Position numbers and translations under genes: made by a program
From: Petrotoga sp. 9PWA.NaAc.5.4
GTDB lineage: Bacteria; Thermotogota; Thermotogae; Petrotogales; Petrotogaceae
Direction: 5' to 3'
Assembly: GCF_002895485.1 (NCBI RefSeq)
Contig: NZ_AZRK01000001.1
Coordinates: 62,001 to 126,000 of the forward strand
DNA length: 64,000 nt
Shown: piece after piece, positions 1 through 7,519 of the stretch
Numbering within the stretch: the first letter of the stretch is position 1
Layout: every line of letters begins with the position of its first letter
Notes under the pieces: generated by a model
What the model saw: the letters and a program-made list of their open reading frames with translations, nothing else
Databases searched by the model: none
Told to the model about the DNA's origin: nothing

Positions 1-1
1 T

Positions 2-339
2 TTAATATAAAACCAATATGACAGTGAGACAGATGGTTATACTGGACTTAAGATGAGGATGCTTTTTTATACAATAATCAATTATATCTGCTTGTCCTTT
101 TTTATAGAAGTAAATAGCTTCTTCTACTAGAGCCGAATCATCTATTGGAATGTCCCGATGTCTATTAGAGTATCTAAGTATACGAATTGCATTATCTTTT
201 TCTAACCATTATTATAAATTCCAATTAAAATAATTTCTCCATTTTCAATAAATCTTTCAAACTGCCTTTTTCTTCTTTCCTTATCTAAAAACTTAGCCAT
301 TTCATCTTCCATTAGAGCTTTTCTAACTTCGTATTTCAA
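2..339 (-). pseudogene. PIN-domain (VapC-like) toxin remnant
   Basis: Two short open stretches lie end to end on the minus strand. The first (TTG at 339, stop at 202) encodes 45 residues ending in a segment with FIENGEIILIGI. After the stop, another frame continues with LEKDNAIRILRY and then DIPIDDSALVEEAIYFYKKG followed by QADIIDYCI. The order (NGEI strand, LEK, a D-rich helix start, ADIID) resembles the middle and C-terminal part of VapC-type PIN nucleases. The N-terminal catalytic region and the piece between the two stretches are missing. The identification is inferred from motif resemblance only. No antitoxin gene is visible. It is most likely a decayed toxin gene. Confidence 0.35.
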
Positions 340-567
340 TATAATCTCACCCCTCAAAATATTAGACCATACATCTTAGCTTTATTGCCTTATATATGAT
401 AAGGTGCATCCTTGAAAATAACAGTTTGTGTTTTTTCTATTAACTTTGGTTGTATTAAAGGATATGTCCATTTTTCTTTTAAAGATTATTCTATAGATAA
501 ATATATATTTATGTTTTATTACTTCATTTTTTATAAAAACCTTCTTATCCTAATATTCTCTCCCTGT

Positions 568-1083
568 TTAAATTGTTTTTTCCATAACCTTGATTTCCCA
601 CTTCCTCTCGGGATGGATTGTACTAAATATTTCTTTTACTACTTTAAATCCCATTCTCGTCCAAAACTCAAAGCCATTTTTATTTTGTTTTAACACACCT
701 AACCTTAACCTTAAGTATCCTTTACTTTTCATATTTGATATGAACTCCTCAATGAACGCTCTTCCATATCCCTGTCTATGAAAATCTCCATGAATCATAA
801 ATAATCCTATATATACTGCATCTTCATCTGGATAATTCATTATATAGTCAATAATTCCAATATATTGCCCATTCATTGATATTAGCTTATAATTTTTATT
901 TTGTAAGTTTGAGTCTGGGGGTATATCATTTTTATCTTCAATAACAGTTTCTATTGAAGGTTTTTCATTCATTGAAATTTTAAAATATTCTCTATTGGTA
1001 TCATAAATATTTAAAACATCTTTTAATAAATTTTCAGTGACTGTATTTAAGATAAATTTATTCTCAGTACATTTCAATTTCAT
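568..1083 (-). CDS. GNAT-family N-acetyltransferase
   Basis: The product (about 170 aa) has the acetyl-CoA binding motif A of the GNAT fold, HRQGYGRA, near residues 102-109, preceded by the beta-4 strand AVYIGLFMI and followed by the C-terminal FEFWTRMGF segment typical of the family. It would transfer an acetyl group from acetyl-CoA to an amine; the substrate cannot be read from the sequence. An upstream in-frame ATG at 1101 is possible, but GAGGTG at about 1084-1089 favours the ATG at 1083 or the TTG two codons later. It is a single gene between a decayed toxin remnant and a thioredoxin-like gene and does not look part of an operon. Confidence 0.75.
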   Translation of the reverse strand: MKLKCTENKFILNTVTENLLKDVLNIYDTNREYFKISMNEKPSIETVIEDKNDIPPDSNLQNKNYKLISMNGQYIGIIDYIMNYPDEDAVYIGLFMIHGDFHRQGYGRAFIEEFISNMKSKGYLRLRLGVLKQNKNGFEFWTRMGFKVVKEIFSTIHPERKWEIKVMEKTI

Positions 1084-1325
1084 CACCTCAAAATAATTCA
1101 TTTTCTCTGCTTATTCCTAACTCATTTAGGTTAAATTCCGAACAATTCTTCCCTATACTGATGTCACCTTTAAATAAAACTATAAGATCTACGATATACC
1201 TCACTGCTTATCTATCAAATCCAACATTATTAAGTTCACCTTCACTTACATTAAGTTTAGGTTCAATTTCTGCTTTATCTGCTGCAACTAATTTAATCCT
1301 ATTTTCAACTTTTTTTGGACAATGT

Positions 1326-1592
1326 TTAGTAAGTTGAATAATATCTATCTAAAAAGTTTTTGATCTCATAGCTTCCAAAATACCCTGAAAATCTTATTAG
1401 TTCATAGTTTTCTTCATTCAAAAAAATAATGGTTGGAACTGTGAATACTAAAAGTTGAGCTGTTTTTTCTTGATTTTCAGTGATTTCAACAATTTCGTAA
1501 GGAATATTGTATTCTTCACATATTTCTAAAAATCTTGGTAAAAAAGCTTTACATACAGAACAATCTTTACTTTTAAAGTAAAATGCTTTCAT
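1326..1592 (-). CDS. Thioredoxin-like small redox protein
   Basis: This 88-residue protein has the redox motif CSVC at residues 11-14, preceded by a beta strand (AFYFKS), and the cis-proline loop TVPTIIF around residues 51-57, both hallmarks of the thioredoxin fold. It is shorter than classical thioredoxin (about 105 aa), and the active site is not WCGPC, so the partner and redox potential are unknown. The start ATG is 5 bases after a clear GGAGG. Two copies of the dispersed repeat lie immediately upstream in the same orientation. It probably acts as a cytoplasmic thiol-disulfide exchange protein. Confidence 0.8.
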   Translation of the reverse strand: MKAFYFKSKDCSVCKAFLPRFLEICEEYNIPYEIVEITENQEKTAQLLVFTVPTIIFLNEENYELIRFSGYFGSYEIKNFLDRYYSTY

Positions 1593-1625
1593 CTCTTGTA
1601 CCTCCTGAATTATAATCCTTCACTT

Positions 1626-1828
1626 ACTTTAGAAATTCCAAAATCCTTATTATATGTATACTTTAGCGTTGATTCTTTTACAAAATACCTTCCCACTTCT
1701 AATCTTTACTAATTCTTAATTTTTTTAACTTTTTCGGTACTTGTACCGAAGGAAGGGGGAGAGGGCTCCGCCCTGGACCCACTTTAAATTCAAAAGCTTA
1801 TTTTCTGAAAAATTATCATTTCTAAAGT
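1626..1828 (-). repeat. Dispersed leader repeat, full copy
   Basis: Copy with both terminal inverted repeats: ACTTTAGAAATT at 1626-1637 and ATTTCTAAAGT at 1818-1828. The centre has the perfect palindrome TTCGGTACTTGTACCGAA and the GGGCTCCGCCC hairpin. Read in the sense of the downstream thioredoxin-like gene, the 3' end lies about 34 bases before the ATG. A TATAAT lies near the 3' end in that sense. Confidence 0.85.
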
Positions 1829-1848
1829 TCCTATATAATCCTTCACTT

Positions 1849-2131
1849 ACTTTAAAAATTCTAAAACTTAAATTTTACCAATCTTTTAGTTTTAAATTTT
1901 TTCGAAAATACCTCCATAACTCTAATACTTACTAACTATGAATTTCTTTAACTTCTTCGCTACGCGTAGTGAAAGAGAGGGGGAGGGCTCCACCCTGGAC
2001 CCGTTATAAATTCAAAAACGAATTAACAATTGCAAATTTTTGGTATTTGTACCAAGACAGAAAGGAGGGCTCCGCCCTGGACCCATTTTAAATTCAAAAG
2101 CTTATTTTCTGAAAATCTTCATTCCTAAAGT
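1849..2131 (-). repeat. Dispersed leader repeat, composite copy
   Basis: Begins with ACTTTAAAAATT at 1849-1860 and ends with ATTCCTAAAGT at 2121-2131. It is longer than the usual 200 bp because the GGGCTCC core occurs twice, near 1984 and near 2068. The first core has the palindrome variant CGCTACGCGTAGTG; the second has GGTATTTGTACC. It looks like two copies fused by recombination. Confidence 0.75.
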
Positions 2132-2266
2132 CCCTATATAATCTTTAGTTTTATTCCATCTATTCAAAAAAAAATTAATATATAAAAATTATATCATTCA
2201 AATATTTTTAATATATTACTGTTATAATAAATACGATAAAATTTGTCATATTAAAGGAGGATACTT

Positions 2267-2881
2267 ATGGCTAAAGTAAACATCATTTTTTATAGTATGT
2301 ATGGCCATATTTACAAAATGGCGGAAGCTGAAGCTCAAGGTGCAAGAGAAGTAGAGACAACGGAAGTTAAAATATATAAAGTGCCAGAAACAATACCTGA
2401 AGATATTTTGATAAAATCCGGAGCTAAAAAGGCTCAAGAAGTCTTCAGTCATATACCAATTGCAACTTTAGATTCACTCGCGCAGGCCGATGCGATAATT
2501 TTTGGTACTCCTACAAGATTTGGAATGATGGCAGGTCAAATGCGAGAGTTTCTTGATACCACAGGGAGTCTATGGAACACGGGTGCATTAGTAGGAAAAA
2601 TAGGAAGTGTTTTTACCGCAACGAGTACCCAACACGGTGGACAAGAATCTACCATTTTAAGTTTTCATACAACATTACTCCATCATGGAATGATAATAGT
2701 TGGGCTCCCTTTTACAGAACCAGGTTTATCAGATACTTCTAATATTCATGGTGGAACTCCATATGGAGCTTCGTCAGTTGCCATATTCGGAGATGAAAGC
2801 AGACCAACCCAATTAGAACTTGAACTTGCAAGACATCAAGGTAAAAGAGTCGCAGAATTAGCCAAAAAAATTTTTGGGTGA
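2267..2881 (+). CDS. wrbA: WrbA-type NAD(P)H:quinone oxidoreductase
   Basis: A 204-residue flavodoxin-like protein of the WrbA (type IV NAD(P)H:quinone oxidoreductase) family, which binds FMN and reduces quinones by two electrons to avoid semiquinone radicals. Visible signatures are the FMN phosphate loop [13 protein letters not shown] near residues 7-19, [18 protein letters not shown] near residues 80-97, and [11 protein letters not shown] followed by [13 protein letters not shown] in the C-terminal half. The length is normal for the family. It starts at ATG after AAAGGAGG, with TATAAT at 2223-2228, and ends in a strong terminator at 2906-2930. It stands alone and was probably transcribed as a single gene. 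Confidence 0.93.
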   Translation: MAKVNIIFYSMYGHIYKMAEAEAQGAREVETTEVKIYKVPETIPEDILIKSGAKKAQEVFSHIPIATLDSLAQADAIIFGTPTRFGMMAGQMREFLDTTGSLWNTGALVGKIGSVFTATSTQHGGQESTILSFHTTLLHHGMIIVGLPFTEPGLSDTSNIHGGTPYGASSVAIFGDESRPTQLELELARHQGKRVAELAKKIFG

Positions 2882-2905
2882 TTAAATAATTATAAAAAAC
2901 TTTGT

Positions 2906-2935
2906 AGACGCTCAATAGAGCGTCTTTTTATTTTG
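2906..2935 (+). terminator. Intrinsic terminator after wrbA
   Basis: Perfect 8-bp stem AGACGCTC / GAGCGTCT with a four-base AATA loop, followed by TTTTATTTT, 25 bases after the wrbA stop codon. Confidence 0.9.
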
Positions 2936-2947
2936 TATTACTTAAAT

Positions 2948-3004
2948 TTGACTTTGAAATAAATAAATGTTATAATTTTATTATTCACTTAATGAATGAA
3001 TAAA
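2948..3004 (+). promoter_or_regulatory. Promoter with overlapping operator-like inverted repeat
   Basis: TTGACT (2948-2953), a 17-base spacer and TATAAT (2971-2976) form a near-consensus sigma-A promoter. Just downstream, over the expected transcription start, the 7-bp inverted repeat TTATTCA / TGAATAA (about 2981-3003, 9-base spacer) looks like an operator. The first gene behind it encodes a winged-helix regulator, so autoregulation is a reasonable inference. Confidence 0.7.
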
Positions 3005-3028
3005 AGTATTGAATTGAGGTGATTTACC

Positions 3029-3694
3029 ATCCTAAATTTTCAAAAATACACATTTTTTAATCCTTCTCCTAATTTTAGAGAAATGATGATATTAAAGCTA
3101 ATATCTCAAGAAGGAAATATTTCACAAGACGTTATGGCTAAAAATGTTGGAATAGTTCCTTCCATGATAAACAAATATTTGAAAGTCTTTGAAGAAAATG
3201 GATACATTTTAAAAACTGGAGAAAATAGAAGAAATATGACATATGAAATAACCCAAGCTGGTAAAAAAAGATTACAATTTCTATTGGTAAGTTTTGTTGA
3301 TGAAGTCTCTGAATTATATTCCGAAACTAAAGATTCTTTCAAAAAGGTCCTACAAACTTTGAAAAAAGATAAACTTAGAAATATATTACTTTATGGAGCC
3401 GGTGTAGTAGGTGGAATAGTACTGAAAGTTTTAAAAAGTGAAAATATTAATGTAATTGGTTTTTTAGACGATTCAGCATTTAAACAAGGAGAAAAACTTC
3501 AAGGAATAGATATATACAGTCCAGAAAAAGCTAACGAACTTAAATATGATGCTTTGATCATTGCTTCATTTAGACAATCAGAGATACTTTTATCAAAAGC
3601 TCAAGAAAAAAAATTAGAAAAACTCTATGTTTTCAAAATAGATGAAGAAGGTAATATTTCTTTACGAAAGGAGAGTCTCCTATATGAAAGATAA
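3029..3694 (+). CDS. Winged-helix regulator fused to a Rossmann-like domain
   Basis: The N-terminal part (about residues 15-85 from the proposed start) is a winged helix: LKLISQEGNISQDVMA, then the recognition helix VPSMINKYLKVFEENGYI. A short linker leads to a Rossmann-like domain, NILLYGAGVVGGIVLKVL, with VIGFLDDSAFKQGEKLQG and ALIIASF, as in sugar-nucleotide epimerases and PglD-like or CoA-binding domains. The reading frame is open back to a stop that lies inside GAGGTGA. The only codon at normal spacing is ATC at 3029 (221 aa product). The first ATG (3083) has no ribosome-binding site and would cut off the first helix. It leads a nucleotide-sugar operon, overlapping the next gene by 11 bases. 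Probably a local repressor sensing a sugar nucleotide or NAD(P); this is inference. Confidence 0.75.
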   Translation: MLNFQKYTFFNPSPNFREMMILKLISQEGNISQDVMAKNVGIVPSMINKYLKVFEENGYILKTGENRRNMTYEITQAGKKRLQFLLVSFVDEVSELYSETKDSFKKVLQTLKKDKLRNILLYGAGVVGGIVLKVLKSENINVIGFLDDSAFKQGEKLQGIDIYSPEKANELKYDALIIASFRQSEILLSKAQEKKLEKLYVFKIDEEGNISLRKESLLYER

Positions 3695-4859
3695 AAATAA
3701 AATGGAAGTTCCTCTCTTCGATCTTACGAGACAGTATGAAAAGTTGAGAAAAGATGTACTTAAAAAAATGGATGCAGTATTCACTTCTGGAAATGTGATT
3801 ATGGGTAGCAACGTTAAAGCTTTTGAAATGGAAATAGCTAAATATTTGAACGTTAAACATGCTGTAGGGGTAGCAAATGGTTCTGACGCCTTGAGAATTT
3901 CCGTTCATGCTTTGGACATACATGAAGGTGATTATGTAATAACTACACCATATACATTCTTTGCAACAGCAAGTTCTATAGTTTTAAACGGGGCTACTCC
4001 TATTTTCGTTGATGTCGAAGAAAAATATTACAACATAAACTTGAACGAAGTGGAAAATGTTCTTCAAACTCACCCTAAAAAAGAAAAGATAAAAGCTGTT
4101 ATTCCTGTTCATCTTTTTGGTAAGACAGTAGATTTAGAAAGATTAGAAAACATAAGTAAAAAGTATAAAGTTTACATTATAGAAGATGCTGCGCAATCCT
4201 TAGGTTCTGTTTGGTATTATAACACTTCAGAAAAAAAGTTCAGCGGAACGGTGGGAGATTTAGGAATTTATTCATTCTTTCCTACAAAAAATCTTGGAGC
4301 ATATGGAGACGGAGGTTTAATAGTAACAAACAATGATAGATTGGCAGATAGAGTAAGAAAATTAAGGGTTCATGGAGCCACAAAAAAATATTTTCATGAT
4401 GAAATTGGAGTTAATTCACGATTAGATGAAGTCCAGGCTGCTATACTTCGAATAAAACTTAAAGAATTAGATAATTACATAGAAAAAAGAATAAAAAAAG
4501 CAAAAAATTACAAAGATCTATTTGAAGAAAAAAAGTTATATAAATACTTAGATTTTCCAGAATATTTTGATGATAGAACTCATGTATATCATCAATATGT
4601 CATTACTTTGAAAAACTCGACAGAAAGAGATAAATTAGCAAATTTTTTAAAAGAACATGGTATAGGAACAAGTATTTATTATCCATTAGGATTACATATG
4701 CAAAAATGCTTTAAAAATTTAGGTTATAAGCAAGGAGATTTTCCTGTAACGGAGCAAGCTAGTAAAAACACGTTAGCTTTACCTATGTTTCCAGAATTAA
4801 TGAAAAAAGAACAACAATATCTTGCCGAAATAATAAAAAAATTTTATAAAAATCATTGA
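3684..4859 (+). CDS. DegT/DnrJ/EryC1/StrS aminotransferase (WbpE-like)
   Basis: A 391-residue PLP-dependent sugar aminotransferase. The binding features are HAVGVANGSDALRI near residue 57, EDAAQSLGS with the pyridine-contacting Asp, and FFPTKNLGAYGDGG, where the Lys near residue 202 forms the Schiff base. The family transfers an amino group, usually from glutamate, to a keto group on a nucleotide-linked sugar. With WbpA- and WbpB-like genes next door, the likely role is 3-amination of UDP-3-keto-GlcNAcA, as WbpE does. The start is ATG 3684, behind AAAGGAGA, inside the last codons of the regulator gene. The extended frame from 3642 would overlap the regulator needlessly. Confidence 0.88.
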   Translation: MKDKNKMEVPLFDLTRQYEKLRKDVLKKMDAVFTSGNVIMGSNVKAFEMEIAKYLNVKHAVGVANGSDALRISVHALDIHEGDYVITTPYTFFATASSIVLNGATPIFVDVEEKYYNINLNEVENVLQTHPKKEKIKAVIPVHLFGKTVDLERLENISKKYKVYIIEDAAQSLGSVWYYNTSEKKFSGTVGDLGIYSFFPTKNLGAYGDGGLIVTNNDRLADRVRKLRVHGATKKYFHDEIGVNSRLDEVQAAILRIKLKELDNYIEKRIKKAKNYKDLFEEKKLYKYLDFPEYFDDRTHVYHQYVITLKNSTERDKLANFLKEHGIGTSIYYPLGLHMQKCFKNLGYKQGDFPVTEQASKNTLALPMFPELMKKEQQYLAEIIKKFYKNH

Positions 4860-4922
4860 TAATTTAAGTTTAACATATATAAAGTTGACCAATTTGTCCC
4901 AAAGTTCAATAACTTCAGAACA

Positions 4923-4970
4923 AAGATTTCTTAAAAATAAGTTTTGAATTTAAAGTGGGTTTAAGGCGTT
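4923..4970 (+). repeat. Truncated dispersed leader repeat
   Basis: Only the 5' third of the repeat remains, AAAGATTTCTTAAAAATAAG then TTTTGAATTTAAAGTGGGTT. It keeps the usual orientation relative to the following dehydrogenase gene. The central hairpins and 3' terminal repeat are gone. Confidence 0.55.
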
Positions 4971-5017
4971 TTAAAATTTTTAAAAATGGTATTAAGACAA
5001 AAAGAGGAGGAATTAAA

Positions 5018-6325
5018 ATGGCATTATTAGACAAAATACAAGATAAAACAGCAAAAATAGGTGTAATAGGTTTAGGTTATGTTGGTTTACCTCTTGCGGT
5101 TGAAAAAGCAAAAGCAGGTTATGAGGTTTTAGGATTTGACATTCAACAAGAAAAGGTAGATAAAGTCAACAAAGGAATCAATTATATAGGTGACGTTGTT
5201 ACTACTGAGTTAGAAGACTTAGTAAAAAATAAAAAATTAAGTGCTACGAGTGATTACAATAGAATAAGTGAATGCGACACTATTGCGCTATGTGTGCCGA
5301 CACCTTTGGATAAATTCAAACAACCTGATTTGAGTTTTGTTATAAACTCAACAAAAGAAGTAACTAAAAGGATGAAAAAAGATACCCTTGTTGTATTAGA
5401 AAGTACCACTTACCCTGGAACAACCGAAGAAGTTGTTCTTCCTATTTTAGAAGAAAGAGGTTTTAAAGTAGGACAAGATTTCTACTTAGCCTTCAGTCCA
5501 GAAAGAGTAGATCCGGGAAACTTAATATACAAAACAAAAAATACTCCCAAGGTAGTTGGAGGGGTAACAGAAAAATGTTCTTTACATGCGAAAGAACTAT
5601 ATCAAAGGGTATTAAATGCAGAGGTTTTTGTCGTTTCTTCTCCAAAAGAGGCAGAAATGTCAAAGATATTAGAAAATTCTTTTAGAATAGTTAATATTGC
5701 TTTCATAAATGAAATGGCTATAGTAGCAAAAAAGATGGGAATTAATATTTGGCAAGTTATAGATGCAGCTGCTACAAAACCCTTCGGATTTATGCCTTTT
5801 TATCCAGGACCAGGAGTAGGCGGTCATTGTATACCTATCGATCCTTTTTATTTAACTTATAAAGCAAGAGAATACGATTATCATACAAGACTTATAGAAC
5901 TTGCCGGTGAAATAAATGATTATATGCCAGAATATGTTGTTGAGAGAATGATGGATGTACTAAATGAAGACAAGAAATGTATGAATGGTGCAAAGATATT
6001 AATGTTAGGTATTGCCTACAAAGGTGATATTGACGATATGAGAGAATCTCCCGCCTTAAAAGTTTTAGAACATTTGGAAAATAAAAAGGCAGATGTTAAA
6101 ATTCATGATCCATATGTCCATACATTTACTTTAAAAGATAAGATCTATAATACAGTTCCACTGACAGAAGAAGACTTGAAAGAAGCAGATATCGTTGTAA
6201 TAACCACGGGACATAAGAAAGTAGACTATGATTTTGTTTTAAAAAATGCCAAACTTGTTTTCGATACAAAAAATATCACTAAAGGATTAAGAAACAATTA
6301 TCCAAATAAAGTTATATTATTATAG
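5018..6325 (+). CDS. Nucleotide-sugar 6-dehydrogenase (WbpA/WecC-like)
   Basis: A 435-residue member of the UDP-glucose/GDP-mannose dehydrogenase family, which oxidises the C6 hydroxyl of a UDP-sugar twice with NAD+. The NAD-binding motif GVIGLGYVG is at residues 15-23, and the catalytic cysteine is in GGHCIPIDPFYL near residue 270. The central helical domain (ILENSFRIVNIAFINEMA) and C-terminal UDP-binding domain (LGIAYKGDIDDMRESPAL) follow in order. Features match the WbpA/WecC branch acting on UDP-GlcNAc or UDP-ManNAc better than UDP-glucose dehydrogenases. The start is ATG 5018, behind GAGGAGG. The longer frame from GTG 4955 lies in repeat sequence and adds a non-conserved tail. With its neighbours it would supply UDP-GlcNAcA-type sugars for surface polysaccharide. 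Confidence 0.88.
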   Translation: MALLDKIQDKTAKIGVIGLGYVGLPLAVEKAKAGYEVLGFDIQQEKVDKVNKGINYIGDVVTTELEDLVKNKKLSATSDYNRISECDTIALCVPTPLDKFKQPDLSFVINSTKEVTKRMKKDTLVVLESTTYPGTTEEVVLPILEERGFKVGQDFYLAFSPERVDPGNLIYKTKNTPKVVGGVTEKCSLHAKELYQRVLNAEVFVVSSPKEAEMSKILENSFRIVNIAFINEMAIVAKKMGINIWQVIDAAATKPFGFMPFYPGPGVGGHCIPIDPFYLTYKAREYDYHTRLIELAGEINDYMPEYVVERMMDVLNEDKKCMNGAKILMLGIAYKGDIDDMRESPALKVLEHLENKKADVKIHDPYVHTFTLKDKIYNTVPLTEEDLKEADIVVITTGHKKVDYDFVLKNAKLVFDTKNITKGLRNNYPNKVILL

Positions 6326-6354
6326 TATTTATTACATTTATAGGTGGTGTAATT

Positions 6355-7419
6355 ATGCTTAGACTGGGAGTAATAGGTTGCGGAAGAATTGCTCAAAAAA
6401 AGCATACAGAAGCTATTATCAAAAATTCAGATATTATAGAAAATGTAGCAGTTTGTGATATAGTTAGTGAGAGAGCAGAAATATTTGCTCAGAAGATTAC
6501 AGAAATAAATTTAAAAAAACCTGAAATATACACAGATTACAAAACTCTATTAAAAAGAGACGATATAGACGCTGTTGCGATTGCTACAGAAAGTGGAAAT
6601 CATTATGAAATTACGATAGAGGCTTTACAAAATAATAAGCATGTCCTTGTTGAAAAACCAATGGCGTTATCTACATTTCATGCGGATGAAATGATAAAAC
6701 TTGCTAAAAATAAAAATTTAAAACTCGGAGTATGTTTTCAAAATAGATTCAATCCACCTATTCAAGAATTAAGGAGAAAGATAGAAAACAACGCTTTTGG
6801 CAAAATCTTGCATGGTGTAGCTTCCATAAGATGGAATAGAAATAAAGAATATTACCAACAAGCACCTTGGAGAGGCACATGGAAATATGATGGCGGAACC
6901 TTGATGAATCAATGTACTCATAATATTGACTTGTTAATTTGGAACATGGGATCTGAAATAGAAGAAGTTTATGGAGTAATAAAAAATTTCACTCATCCCT
7001 ATATTGAAGCTGAGGACTTTGGTGGAGCTATCATAAAATTCAAAAATGGTTCAGTAGGTATAATTGAAGGTACATCTAACATATATCCAAAAAATTTAGA
7101 AGAAACTCTTTCGATATTTGGAGAAAGAGGTACAGTCGTTATAGGAGGATTAGCTGTAAATAAAATAAAGTATTGGCGATTTGAAGGTGAAGATGGTCAT
7201 CCATTTCAGAACTTACCTGATCCAGATACTGTATATGGTAGTGGTCATGTTCCGCTATACAGAAACTTTTATGAAACTATTGTAAAAGATCAAGAACCAT
7301 ATATAAATGGTGAAGAAGGGAAAAAAGCCGTTGAAGCAGTATTAGGAATATATAAGTCGTCGCGTGAGGGTAAAGCTATTAAGTTTCCAGTTGAATTTTC
7401 AACTTTAGAAATGTTGTAA
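6355..7419 (+). CDS. Gfo/Idh/MocA oxidoreductase (WbpB-like)
   Basis: A 354-residue NAD(P)-dependent oxidoreductase with an N-terminal Rossmann domain (GVIGCGRIAQKKH, residues 5-17) and the catalytic EKPMAL motif near residues 99-104. The run CFQNRFNPPI, the DGGTLMNQCTHNIDLL segment and the length are characteristic of the WbpB group, which oxidises UDP-GlcNAc-uronate at C3 to the 3-keto sugar for the following transamination. It lies 29 bases after the WbpA-like gene, behind GGTGG. Together with the aminotransferase at 3684 it gives the dehydrogenase/oxidase/aminotransferase trio. The acetyltransferase (WbpD) and 2-epimerase (WbpI) are not in this window. Confidence 0.85.
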   Translation: MLRLGVIGCGRIAQKKHTEAIIKNSDIIENVAVCDIVSERAEIFAQKITEINLKKPEIYTDYKTLLKRDDIDAVAIATESGNHYEITIEALQNNKHVLVEKPMALSTFHADEMIKLAKNKNLKLGVCFQNRFNPPIQELRRKIENNAFGKILHGVASIRWNRNKEYYQQAPWRGTWKYDGGTLMNQCTHNIDLLIWNMGSEIEEVYGVIKNFTHPYIEAEDFGGAIIKFKNGSVGIIEGTSNIYPKNLEETLSIFGERGTVVIGGLAVNKIKYWRFEGEDGHPFQNLPDPDTVYGSGHVPLYRNFYETIVKDQEPYINGEEGKKAVEAVLGIYKSSREGKAIKFPVEFSTLEML

Positions 7420-7519
7420 CACCATATAAAATTTTTGTTTTTTTAGAAAAAATCAATTCCAGAAAATAAGCTGAAGTTATGTGAGACGGCTTTAAAGTTA
7501 GAAAGAGGAGATTAAAATT

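Noticed and set aside
412-693. Plus-strand frame near the left edge
   Set aside because: Phe/Tyr/Ile-rich frame that overlaps the acetyltransferase gene antisense, with no ribosome-binding site.
1204-1325. Second gene remnant after the thioredoxin-like stop codon on the minus strand
   Set aside because: An open stretch (KLVAADKAEIEPKLNVSEGE) exists in another frame, but it has no start, no ribosome-binding site and no family I can name.
1741-1935. Small open frame inside the repeat
   Set aside because: The frame runs through the repeat hairpins, is not conserved between copies and has no ribosome-binding site.
1626-2131. CRISPR array
   Set aside because: The units are about 200 bp, have terminal inverted repeats and no regular spacers; no cas genes are present.
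4955-5017. Longer start for the nucleotide-sugar dehydrogenase
   Set aside because: The added residues come from truncated repeat sequence, and ATG 5018 has a strong ribosome-binding site.
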